Below are positions 51,301 through 59,800 of a DNA stretch of 64,000 nucleotides, piece after piece. Location of the stretch: the NCBI GenBank assembly GCA_964035545.1, contig OZ037770.1, positions 4,817,662 through 4,881,661 of the forward strand, given 5' to 3'. Origin of the DNA: Bugula neritina. Taxonomy: Eukaryota > Bryozoa > Gymnolaemata > Cheilostomatida > Bugulidae. The translations under genes and the position numbers were made by a program. Under the pieces are notes generated by a model. It ran no database searches and had not been told where the DNA came from. It worked only from the letters and a program-made list of their open reading frames with translations. Each line of letters opens with the position of its first letter. The stretch's first letter is position 1.

Positions 51301-54300
51301 GGCCCTGGCGTCCACAGCGGAGATGCCGAAACGGGCCCGCAGCGCAGCAAAGATCCCGTTTACACTGGATCCCAGTCCGTACGACTTCGCTTGCTTCATC
51401 AGCGCCGTCCGTAGTTGAATCAGGGGTACTCGTGGTGGCCATCGAGTGATGGCCATGACTTCGTTGAATTCTCGAATAAATTGTTCAACATCTTGTAGGC
51501 CCGTAACATACTACACTTCCCACTACAACATTATATATTTTTATAGTAACACAGTTTCTTATTATTGTCTAATAAGTAAGAAAACTACTTTCTTATATTT
51601 ATAATGACATCACATTGCAACATAATTGACTCAATCAACCGTATTGTGTAAAGCTCATTAGTAAAAAGTCACTTAGTAGATTATATAGTATGTTTGATTT
51701 AGGTAATTCAAGTTTTACTTTTAATTATTTTGAAATAAAAGATCTGCTTTTATATTGTAAACCGAAGATGACAAAAAAAATTATTAAATATTGCAACTTT
51801 TTTTTTCATGCTCTCCTTTGGTTATTTATCTCCAATTCTCAGTGTAATAGAAGCCAATTTTTATCTTATTCCTGTTCTCAAACAGCCTGTTAATATATTG
51901 TTTCATAATTAATTTACAATTCTAAATTACGAATCAACTGGCCTTTAAAGGTGCAACATGTTCCTGCAAGCCGATGACTTTCCAGAATTGTATTCTCTCA
52001 TAGTGAAATAATTCACAACTTCTATTTCCTGTCTAGAAACTATAATACATTTATTAGGGTAATTAGTGAGAGGTTGTGGCAGAAGTATTTTATTTTACTT
52101 GAAATTACTTTAATGCTTTGCGTAGATGTTTCAGAGCTGTACTGTGTTCCTATTTGATGATAAATTGCATGTATTATGGCACATAAAACAATATTCCTTA
52201 TAATGATAACATCCATATAGTAGAATATCAGTGTGAACAGTTACTCAGTGATCAGAAGTGTCAGAAGTATTTTATTTTCACTTCACATTACTTTAATGCC
52301 TTATGCAGATGCCACAGAGCTGTAGCCTACCGTGTTCCTATTTGCTGATAACTGTGTTGTGGCACATACTAGGAATTTTCTACTCTGTGGTATAAAATAT
52401 TATTCCTTCTGGTAGAATACCAGTGTGAACAGTTACTCAGTTATCTGCCATATAAAAAAAGATGATAGTATTACATGTAGGTTGTTTTTTTATGACAGTA
52501 CTTAGTACAAATGTAGCACTTTTTTTACCAAATATATACTTACAATTATACTGTTATATTATATATCTTTATAAAATAGTTAAAATGTTATGAATCATAT
52601 ATAATATGATACTCGTACATAATTGTAACTTAGACATACTTGTTTTCTTTCCTTAATTAATGTACTAATTCAAGGTATTGTATATAAACTTGTTATAGTA
52701 ACTGCAACTTAGTACTATATTATGTGTAATTATTGTTATACTAATATTGGGTATCTTTATGAAAACTATTATATCAATTACCTGTATAGCTAGGTCTAAT
52801 AATAGAAATCTTATATATTAATAGAATACAGAGATTAAAGAAGTTACAGAAACTCACAATTTCAGAGAATAACTTCACCAGTCTACCTTCTTCAGTGTGT
52901 GCATTGAGTAATCTGCACACATTGGATATAGGCAGCAACAGATCCATGACAGCCTTGAACCCTGAGATACTACAGCTAACACATCTTGAGTTCTTCTATA
53001 GAAATGGATGTGATGCTCTTACATCTCCTCCACTAGAAGTCTGTGAAAGAGGACTCGATGCTGTGCGACAATACTACACAGACTTGGCTAAAGGTGCAGG
53101 TAGAAACCTTCCATTTGCTACAATAGTGGTGTTGGGGAACACCATGGCAGGTAAAACCAGTCTAATCAGAACATTACAGAGCACTGACAAGAAGAGAGTT
53201 CTGACTGACAGAAGTCCTAATGCAGAGTATGATGAGACCACAAAAGTGTTCAATGTGGAAGAGGTGGAGGTAGATGGTACAACTCTTCGTCTCATAGATA
53301 TGGGAGGCCAGGAGGTCTACCATATCACGTACCATTTGACACTGAGACAGAATTGTGTACCAGTAGTTGTAGTCAACATGGAGCAGCATGATCAGATTTC
53401 AAATGAGTCTACAGATAAAGAGGCTGTAAGAAAGTTGGCCTTTGACTTCATGTCTCACCTCTATCTCGCTCATCCAACTCTTGGTCCGCCTAAGCTTGTC
53501 TTCACACACAAGGATAAGTTTCCGAGGGAAGTTTTCCAACAGCTTCGAAGAAATTTTCTTGAAGTGTCTGAGCAGTTTTGCAGAAATATTCTTGAAGAAG
53601 AGAAAAGTTTAGAAGGTGACTTTGCTCGAATTCAACATTTCACTGCATCAAACGGAAAAGTGTTCTCCAATGACAACATATATGAAGTTGGGAAATTTGA
53701 TGAGTACAAGATATTTGAATCAATTAAAAAATCTCTTCTTCAAAGTTGCCAACACTTTGTAAAGCCACTTCCGAAGGTCTGGGAGGATGTCAACAACAAC
53801 ATTTTGTCCTTACATGCTTCACATAACACCTTTGATGAAGTATTGGCTGTGATAAACGAGAAGCAGGATAACATTGAAGCAAAGCAGTTGGATACGATTA
53901 TCATGTACATGCATGATTGTGGCAAAGTTCTCTGGTATAAACATATTGATGCACTCAGGCCACACATATTTCACAAGATCACAGAAATAACCAAGCTACT
54001 CTGTGTCTTGTATCATCATGATTCGGACGTCTGGCAAAATAGAGTTGATCAGTTCAAACCATATTTTTCAATGGAAGGAGTGAGGATTGAAAAACAAGAA
54101 TTTGAAGAGTTTGTGAATTCCTTTAGAATCAATGGCTTGATGACAAAATCTCTTCTTGAATATTTGATCAGAAAAGAAACTTCGTTCACTGGTGATAATG
54201 ATGTCGGAATTGCTGTTTGCTTGCTCAGAACATTCCGTTTGTTGTATGGCCCTTTGAATAATGATTCTGAAGAGTCTTACTTCATAATCCCTCAGTTTGC

Positions 54301-56862
54301 CAAAGAAACTTACAGCCTCTCCTACACCCTACCAAAGGAGCTACTGCTTCATACTGAGACGCAGTTTAATGGTCTGGCATTGCCGCAGCATGTCTACCAT
54401 CAGATGACGGTTGGTTTGCTGGAACTTTTTGCTGACGATTCTGCTACAATAACGGTGAAGAAAAATGGAGCCAATGTCTATCAAGATAAAATGTACACAC
54501 AGCTGATACATGACTATGAATCTAGGAGAGTTTTACTCTACACGTCATCTGATGCAAGCATTATTACCAAAGCGTGGGAAAAACTCATTTCAGCCAACAA
54601 CAACATTCTCAGACATGTCATGGAAACTTGGACTGCTAGTCGTCCAGTTACTGCCTCCATCTGTGCTCACTGCTTACTGCTAGGTGCTCCGTGCCCTAAA
54701 AAGTCTATTCATCCTAAATGGTGTTTTCGCTCCTTGAAGAAGCCTTCACCGGTTGTCAAGAAGTGCAGCGGATCTTCAACAATCTTGTGCAATAGTGAGG
54801 AGATCCCAAGAGCTCTGATTTTCCCATGTATGTATCACTAATAGTGTTTATTACTATGTTTTTATAAATTGAAAACTTTGCCTACTACATAAATGATTTT
54901 CATTACTGCAAACTCTAAACAAAACCTGCTAAATTTTTTTAAATTTGAAAATATTCAAAGAAAAGCCATTATGTCTCGTGCAGTATTATTCTCGTAGTGG
55001 TTCTGCCGCAACTTATATTTTAGCCACCATATAAGTTGATTACAGTATATACATAATAATATGTGAGCTGCTCATAGTATATGTAGACTGGGTACATTAT
55101 ATGTAATATGTGAGCTGGTTGCAGTATATGTAGGCTGGACTGTTTTATTCAGGTGAGGCGTTGTCTGAGAAAGAAACCGATGAGCTCGTGAAGCTATTGA
55201 CTCAACTCAAACTTCGTAAACGACAGAATGATGCAATCAGAATTGGTATATCTCTATGATACTCACTTTATCAAAATCAGCGATCTATCAATGTAGAATT
55301 TTATTTACATTGAATAGAAATGTTTTTAAAATGTTTTTTTTTTGTCAAGCGATCAAGGAAATGGCAAATTTGCATTTCTTCTAATTTTCAAATCCTGGTA
55401 TTAGCCAGTCAAATCATGTGATTGCAGATGATGATGGTGATCTGAGTGATCTCTCTGATGATGATGACAATCTGTATCCTGATGAAGAGAATGAGGAAAA
55501 CGTGAAGTTTATCCAACCCAACCTAAAGACTACTAGAAACCTCAAGATTAAGAATCTCTTCTCAAATGCTGAAATGGTTGGTGTATTGGTTTAGGGTCAT
55601 AGTTCCCGCCATTTAATCATATTTTCACCTTATTCTTTGGATTCTCATGTTTGTATAACCTATACTTAGACAGAAAATTACAAACACGTGCATCTGTATC
55701 AAAATGACACTATTTACTGTTAGCTCTATTATTAGGCCATGTCTGCCTTAAACATGTTCAACTAGACGTACAAATATGTTAACTATTACTATCATTCATT
55801 ACAGTGTTTAGTATGCTATTCTAAGTCTATTTGTATCCAGGTGTTCAATATGACCAGAAAGAGAGGAAAAGCTCTAATAATAAACAACAAGAACTTTGTT
55901 GAAAGACCAGATTTATGCAGGGAAAGTTCAGATGCTGATGTTGAGAACATGTCTGTCATGTTGAAGTCTCTCAAGTTTGATGTTGAGACACACACAGACC
56001 TGACAGCAGAGGTATGATATTATTGTTGGACTGAAAGCAACTGTATTCAAGCGTAGTCTAGCGTTCAGTTTATCGAAATGAAACTTGACACTTGTTTTGT
56101 CAAACCTTAAAAATTGAAGCAATCATATATGTGACTATTATTTCAGTTTATCAATATCAAAAAATAAGGAGTGTATAGAAAACCCAAAGGATGTTTGCTG
56201 CTGGTCACAGTTTTCATAACTTTGTACCAATTATTAAACATATTTATTTTTAAAATTGCAGGAAATGTTGTCTGTCGTGAGGTCTGAGATAAGAAGAGAG
56301 AAAAACAATGGCCTGGGTTGTGAAATACTGGTTGTTATGACTCATGGTGGAGAAGATACCTGTATCTACGGAACTGACCTTGAGAAGGTCAACCTTACAG
56401 GCTTTTATGATTTGCTCGCTCCGTTGAGTCTGAAGCCTAAACCCACAGTTGTCATCCTAGAAGCTTGCAGTGGAGGTAATCACCCGTTAACTAAATAACA
56501 GTATTTGTCTCGTTTAGTGGAGTAGTTTCAGTAGCCAAAACATATCTTTGACTCAGCCATTAAAATTGAATTTATTGATTGTTTTCTCTTTATTTGAATT
56601 TTTTTATAAATCTCAATATTTCTGTTGCAGTAAAAATTGAGGTGAATCCAGACAGATCAGGTCTTGCAGCAGCTCAAGAAGAAGAAACTGAAGCTGTCCC
56701 TTCTACACATTCTGAATCTGATGATGATATTGTATATCCTGAAACACCCAGTGTAATAAGACCCATCAGACCTGACTTACCGCCAGCACCTAGAATAGAA
56801 GAGCGGTGGACCAGACTAGATGTTGATAATCTTCTTGTTCTAAAGAGTAACGTCTGCTGTAG
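33313..56862 (+). CDS. LRR-Roc-COR protein with caspase-like domain (partial at 3' end)
   Basis: A putative cytosolic signalling protein. My exon model is 33313-33355, 34552-34783, 16 LRR cassette exons between 35339 and 44014, 52834-54827, 55153-55245, 55428-55576, 55841-56011, 56262-56475 and 56631 to about 56858-56862. Every junction keeps frame. Domain order: short N-terminus without signal peptide or membrane span, up to 32 cassette LRRs, final LRRs, Roc GTPase (GNTMAGKTS, DMGGQE, THKD), COR-like region, acidic linker, caspase p20 (His in MTHGG, Cys in LEACSG). The LRR-Roc-COR order is that of Roco proteins; a caspase at the C-terminus is unusual. The p10 part and stop codon were not found, so the 3' end is unknown. 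A retrotransposon lies in the intron 44015-52833. The start ATG at 33313 is chosen because the 14-codon exon splices in phase 1 to 34552; an ATG at 34476 in the longer open frame is the alternative. Confidence 0.85.
33417..34083. repeat. 18-bp minisatellite in intron 1
   Basis: About 37 tandem copies of an 18-bp unit, consensus CACTAATATTCTACCTTA. Variants carry TAGT for TATT, GCAC for ACAC or CTAC for CTAA. Because the unit is a multiple of three, it yields an apparent 221-codon frame of a repeated hexapeptide (LIFYLT); this is not taken as coding since it lies in an intron of the gene model and other frames are open too. Confidence 0.95.
34552..34783 (+). CDS. Exon 2 of the LRR-Roc-COR-caspase gene
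   Basis: The exon follows GATGTTACAG and ends at a consensus GTGAGT donor in phase 2. It encodes a 77-residue N-terminal region (WLRHSGQPPVDWSDVQS, ITDLKLEGTIPSNIG, LTDRASLD) that leads into the first LRR cassette; the split codon becomes Asn, giving a smooth LRR start (NLCQLTQLE). I do not recognise the N-terminal part. Confidence 0.75.
35339..44014 (+). repeat. Array of 16 phase-matched LRR cassette exons
   Basis: Exons: 35339-35476, 35920-36057, 36498-36635, 37056-37193, 37624-37761, 38192-38329, 38760-38897, 39337-39474, 39895-40023, 40421-40558, 41001-41138, 41559-41696, 42139-42276, 42701-42838, 43297-43434 and 43877-44014. Each is 138 bp except the ninth (129 bp, three codons lost from the second LRR). 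Each starts one base into a codon after an acceptor (usually ATTACAG or ATTGCAG) and ends CCTGAGAG or close to it before GTTTGTG-type sequence, so any subset can be joined in frame. A cassette encodes two 23-residue LRRs: LTQLEKLxIxxNPLNTVPEV and LTSLKELxMxxCxLSTLPER. The marked positions vary: in the first LRR DIGY, NIEG, ILRG, DIGW, DIGM, YIGH, KLRG, NIGS, DIVD, DIRR, HIDG, YIGG, YLGD; in the second NVEN, NMWG, YMGN, NMWY, DMEG, DMWN, DMRI, YMWN, DIKS, NMQS, NMWR, NVEK. The rest is nearly constant. Introns are 279-579 bp and also repeat one another. Confidence 0.92.
37056..38759 (+). repeat. Three ~568-bp exon-plus-intron units, nearly identical
   Basis: Units 37056-37623, 37624-38191 and 38192-38759 each hold one cassette exon and the following intron. 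By eye the second and third are identical throughout, and the first differs only in a few exon bases (DKLDIGWN versus EKLDIGMN, GCC versus GTC). This indicates very recent tandem duplication by unequal exchange, or an assembly duplication. Confidence 0.85.
44345..44653 (-). repeat. 3' LTR of element copy 2
   Basis: About 309 bp, starting TGTAGTAATT and ending CCCACTACA on the plus strand. An AATAAA-type signal is present on the minus strand near 44440. The last 24 bp recur at 51504-51527 with one difference, which identifies the other LTR end. The adjacent GC-rich part (44560-44640) may hold the promoter. Confidence 0.75.
44654..44668 (-). other. Polypurine tract of element copy 2
   Basis: On the minus strand GGGGTGGGGGGCAG directly precedes the LTR start TGTAGTGGG. 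This is the expected place and composition for the plus-strand primer of an LTR element, with one T interrupting the purines. Confidence 0.65.
45041..46126 (-). CDS. Accessory spliced zinc-finger/coiled-coil frame between pol and 3' LTR
   Basis: Exon 1 (46126-45913, 71 codons) is acidic (DDLLDLELDTMFL). It ends at a GTAACA donor in phase 1; exon 2 begins at 45840 after CTTTTTCAG, in matching phase, and runs open to 45293. Exon 2 holds a perfect C2H2 finger (CRLC, 12 residues, HIHQH) and a second, degenerate one (PCGEYSYHRDYTLRHQKT) lacking one Cys, then a proline-rich tail. A third minus-strand frame (45223-45041) is a likely coiled coil (LREMEQRMHELERERL, ELKALRDSVAQLK) that could follow by splicing or a frameshift. 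The position is where env or extra genes sit in some gypsy elements. It could instead be a captured host gene. No signal peptide or membrane span is seen, so it is not an envelope protein. Confidence 0.5.
46612..47595 (-). pseudogene. Integrase core end and C-terminal domain, copy 2
   Basis: On the minus strand the second catalytic Asp region reads HSDQGAQF and is followed at once by a stop (about 47479). Further on, the Glu region reads ENGVVERNN (about 47370-47400). The frame 47310-46612 then gives VLRAYRNTPHTSTGETP and a GPY/F-type C-terminal module (KFVGPYAVVEVMPNHTYKL). Frames are interrupted several times. Confidence 0.8.
47596..48258 (-). pseudogene. Linker and integrase zinc finger, copy 2
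   Basis: The frame 48258-48001 is the connector after RNase H. The frame 47958-47596 has the HHCC zinc finger (THKQAH and RQCEICQASKH), then VNLVGPMPLTSRG, where an active enzyme has Asp in place of the Asn, and finally LVLTDHFTR. The first residue of the catalytic DDE triad is thus lost. Confidence 0.8.
48259..49862 (-). pseudogene. Reverse transcriptase and RNase H, copy 2, active sites degraded
   Basis: Frame 49862-48888 carries the RT fingers and palm (VVLVQKKDGSWRFRVDYRKL, LPFGLTSAPATFQRLM, LGHIVG). Two catalytic positions are changed: LNLLSGCWQV where family members have an Asp-bearing block, and LLYLNEVIV where the YxDD box should be. A frameshift at about 48890 leads into frame 48891-48259, with the RT thumb end (FLGLVGYYRQYIPDF) and RNase H (LDTDASDQNVGAVLSQ, RTDHTSVIWL, HGNADGLSRRP); the catalytic Glu of TRRE-type motifs is Lys (TTRKKLLAL). 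The enzyme is inactive. Confidence 0.88.
49872..50390 (-). pseudogene. Retropepsin-type protease and linker, copy 2
   Basis: The minus-strand frame contains VTFLLDSGCTTNLLS with an intact DSG active-site triplet, then EDAILGMPFLKRHGC, the usual second conserved block. The C-terminal part is the linker to RT. The domain itself looks intact, but its neighbours are frameshifted. Confidence 0.8.
50836..51503 (-). pseudogene. 5'-truncated gag, copy 2
   Basis: The capsid-type sequence starts abruptly at VEQF next to the LTR remnant, lacking the N-terminal part present in copy 1. It continues through a frameshift near 51280 to frame 51243-50836 (NDLGFHHQLHARGVTTIENA). A recognisable zinc knuckle was not found. 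An internal deletion between the LTR end and gag explains the missing leader. Confidence 0.7.
51504..51527 (-). repeat. Remnant of the 5' LTR of copy 2
   Basis: 24 bp ending CTTCCCACTACA, identical to the end of the 3' LTR (44630-44653) except for one base. The rest of this LTR and the start of gag are deleted. Confidence 0.75.
51528..52833. other. Remainder of the intron after the element
   Basis: AT-rich intron DNA whose first 60 bp resemble 43150-43210. No further LRR cassette was found. It contains the direct repeat at about 52065-52442. Confidence 0.6.
52065..52442. repeat. Tandem ~190-bp duplication in the intron
   Basis: Two diverged copies (about 52065-52244 and 52255-52442) share GCAGAAGTATTTTATTTT-like starts, ACAGAGCTGTA-like middles and the end CAGTGTGAACAGTTACTCAG. 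Confidence 0.75.
52834..54827 (+). CDS. Roc-COR exon of the large gene
   Basis: A 1994-bp exon, entered in phase 2 after AATACAGAG and left in phase 1 at a GTATGT donor. It begins with LRRs of a different, older type (LTISENNFTSLPSSVC, LHTLDIGSN), then a linker (RQYYTDLAKGAGRN). The Roc GTPase follows: Walker A GNTMAGKTS (about 53136-53162), switch II DMGGQEVYH (about 53300) and base-recognition THKDKF (about 53505). The COR-like region starts near PLPKVWEDVNNNIL (about 53770) and includes YMHDCGKVLWYKHID. A cysteine/histidine patch near the end (ICAHCLLLGAPCP) resembles the C-terminal region of other metazoan Roco proteins. All GTP-binding motifs are intact, and the exon has no internal stop. 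Confidence 0.9.
55153..56862 (+). CDS. Acidic linker and caspase-like p20 exons of the large gene
   Basis: Five exons: 55153-55245, 55428-55576, 55841-56011, 56262-56475 and 56631 to about 56858-56862, all in matching phase with clear acceptors. The second holds an Asp/Glu-rich stretch (DLSDLSDDDDNLYPDEENEE). The third begins the protease fold (VFNMTRKRGKALIINNKNF). The fourth has the catalytic His (VVMTHGGEDTCIYGTD) and, after KPKPTVVI, the catalytic Cys in LEACSG, where caspases usually read QACRG. The fifth is an Asp-rich inter-subunit linker (SESDDDIVYPE) ending RLDVDNLLVLKS, which resembles the lead-in to p10. The p10 itself is not seen. This is a C14-type peptidase by motif; substrate preference cannot be told. 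Confidence 0.85.
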
Positions 56863-59800
56863 GTGTATACTAAATAGTGATTGGCTAGTTTTACATGTGC
56901 ACAATCGCAGTTATTCAGGATGTTGTCTCTCCTTAATCCAATCTTTTAGACTTGTCTTTAAAAGAGGTATAACTAAACCAGTATATATTTTCCTAGAATG
57001 TTGTTTAGAGACATAAAAAAACTGCCTATGCACAACATACTTTGCATCTGTTTAGTATCTCGTAATTAGACATAAAACAAATCAAAGCCAATTATAAGGC
57101 AAAAGACCATAATACTGTACTATCATTGGATAGTTCTTCATCAATAAACAGGTAGTCGCCAGTGGTGGATATGAACCCCTCCTAGATGTTTCTCGTACTT
57201 CTTCCTCAAAAAACATTTTCATTAAGCCAAAAAGAAATAACAATACACCTTTTTAGTAGACACTTTTTAATTTCTGACTGATATTTCACCTTATTTCCAA
57301 TTATAATTAACTTTTAACCGCCACTTTTCTTTGTAGTAATTCCTACCCTTTAGACTGTGTACTTTGAAATGAGTCTGTTTTACTCGTTACATAAAGTATA
57401 GTTGCACTGGCTACAGGTTGACACAAAAGCAAGCCTATCTTGATAAAATCATGCGCAAATGTAGAAACTACCGAGGAGTTTGTTCCTCATAATTAGAAAT
57501 TGACAACTTATTTTTAATCCGTTTAAAAGCATCTGGTTAGGGAAGCATAATATGCCGTGTTCAATTTGTTATTCTAGCATTAACAATAACAGAATGCAAT
57601 AATTATAAGTTTATGAAAGTAATTTGTTTTCTTTCTAATTACAAATATAATATTTTAGTATATATTGTAAATTTATAAGGCTTGCATTAGGAATAACGCA
57701 GCTAAAACATCATTTTCCTTAAAGTCTTAAAAATATATAAGTATAACATAATACACTATGCCAATAAACTTATTAAAGTACCAAGCAAGCTTAGCTAGTT
57801 TAAGAAAAATTACACTAGGTAAATTCCCATTATTTATAGAATGCTTGCTGATATTAGCTTTTGATGTAATTAAAGTAAATTATTATTTATCTTTCTAGCT
57901 AAGGATTTCTTGCCCTAAGTTTTGCTTTTATGCATGGAGAAATGTCGTAACAAACGAGTTAAATTTTTATAGCACATAAAAATGTAATCTATAAGTCGAA
58001 GATATTTAAACTTAGCCATTAACTCATTTTAATTAGCAATGTAGCCTAAATCTAATACAATACAAAATATATACCAGTATATATAATATATTTTTACCAT
58101 GCTGTTAATTACAGTATTTGTAAAACAAATTTTATGCTCATTAATTAAATGCAACAAATATTTATAAAATACTAATAATGTTGAATAAATAAATTCAATA
58201 ATTCCTTTTCTATTTAAATGGCTGCATAATTTCTTGCAAGGTTGTATAAAGGAGTTGTGGCCTACAACTTATTATGTGTTCAATTGCCACATATGTCTTA
58301 GGAAGAAGAAAACTCCCCAAAAATTGTTGGTTTGAAAATTCTAGTATAATCAAAATCACTTAATATATGTCTTTGAAATGCATTTTGCCACTCTGCAAAA
58401 TTGCAGGAACAAATATTGCATGAAGTAATAAATGATTTATGAAGTAATTAACAAACCAATGTAAAAACTGTTGTTGTATATAGAACACAACATATTGATT
58501 TTCTTCAATTTCCACATCAAATCTATATATTCAATTATATCTAACCAATGCTAATAAACTAAACATGCATGCATACAAATATTTGCATCATATGCAAGTA
58601 ATATTAGCTAATTAGCAACTATAGCATTTTTGTCATTATCTTTATTGCTTGCATATGTCTAAGTATTATTAAAATAAGGTTTTTATTTGCAACTTTGCAC
58701 CACAAATTACATAAAATCTAAAAACTTGAGTTGTGACATGCATTAGGGCTACCTATACACAAATAGACCTTCATAAAACTCTCAATGATTTTATTCAACT
58801 CATGTATGCAAAAGTTTTGCATTAAAACAATTCTTCTAAATCACCCTAGAGCAGAAAATTATTACAAAAACAGCTTCTCATATATAATCTTTCTCCAGAT
58901 TAATTTTTTTCCTGTATTTAAACTAACTTAGCAAGTGAAGATTGTGATATCACTCAGGTAATCACATATATATTATTCATAGCTGTAATACTTTAGCAAT
59001 GAATAGATCATGTTTAATTTCCACTCTACCTAGCAGTTTTTCAGAATTATAGAGCTATGTATATCGTGAAATTGGAATAGCCTAATAGTTTTACATGTGT
59101 TTATAGCTAGACAAATTAACTTAAAAAGCTTACAATAATTAGATGATATTTGCATTCTTTTGAAGGTTATGGTGAAGCTACTGCAAAACTGGCCATTAGT
59201 TTAGCATAATATGCAATGCCACGCAAAAGCATGCCAAACAAGCAATGTTTATTTACCTTACCAGTGCAATTTTATCACCTTAAACACAAAAGCAAGTATA
59301 AAATACACATCCATATTAGATTAACTGTCAAGTTAAAAAAAGACAACATATATTCATGAGCTGGTTCTGTTTGCACAAGTACAATTTAGACCAGCTTATT
59401 ATTTAGATTGCCACAAAAATATGACGTAAAATATGTCTTTAATCATTATTTTGATATTCACTGGTTGAAGATATTTTTTATATCCTAATATGTAAATATT
59501 GTACATAAATCTTAAAAATTAACTAGGTGAATAAGGAAAACTGCTAATTTTATGAAACTGTTATGTTAATAAAGACAATGGCTATCAACAAATCCCACCA
59601 GACCACAAACTAATTGTAAATACTAAAGCAATTATATAGTGCTATGTGTTGATCTAGCCTAGTCAATACACCACAAATATGTATTATGACATACCACATT
59701 TTAAGTACTGGGTTACCATTTATTCTAATGGGTATTTGTTTAAACTGTTATATACAGCTTTTTGCACTACCAATATACAAGCCAGTTGTTATTCTGTCAC

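Larger units (their letters stand above)
44345..51527 (-). mobile_element. Ty3/gypsy-type LTR retrotransposon, copy 2, inside an intron of the large gene
   Basis: Minus-strand order from the right: a 24-bp remnant of the 5' LTR, a 5'-truncated gag, protease, reverse transcriptase, RNase H, integrase, an extra spliced frame, a polypurine tract and the 3' LTR. The DNA on either side (up to 44344 and from 51528) continues the intron sequence seen uninterrupted at about 42970-43260, so the insertion point is clear. No target-site duplication is visible, which fits later deletion at the ends. Catalytic residues are lost and several frames are shifted, so the element is inactive. Confidence 0.88.
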
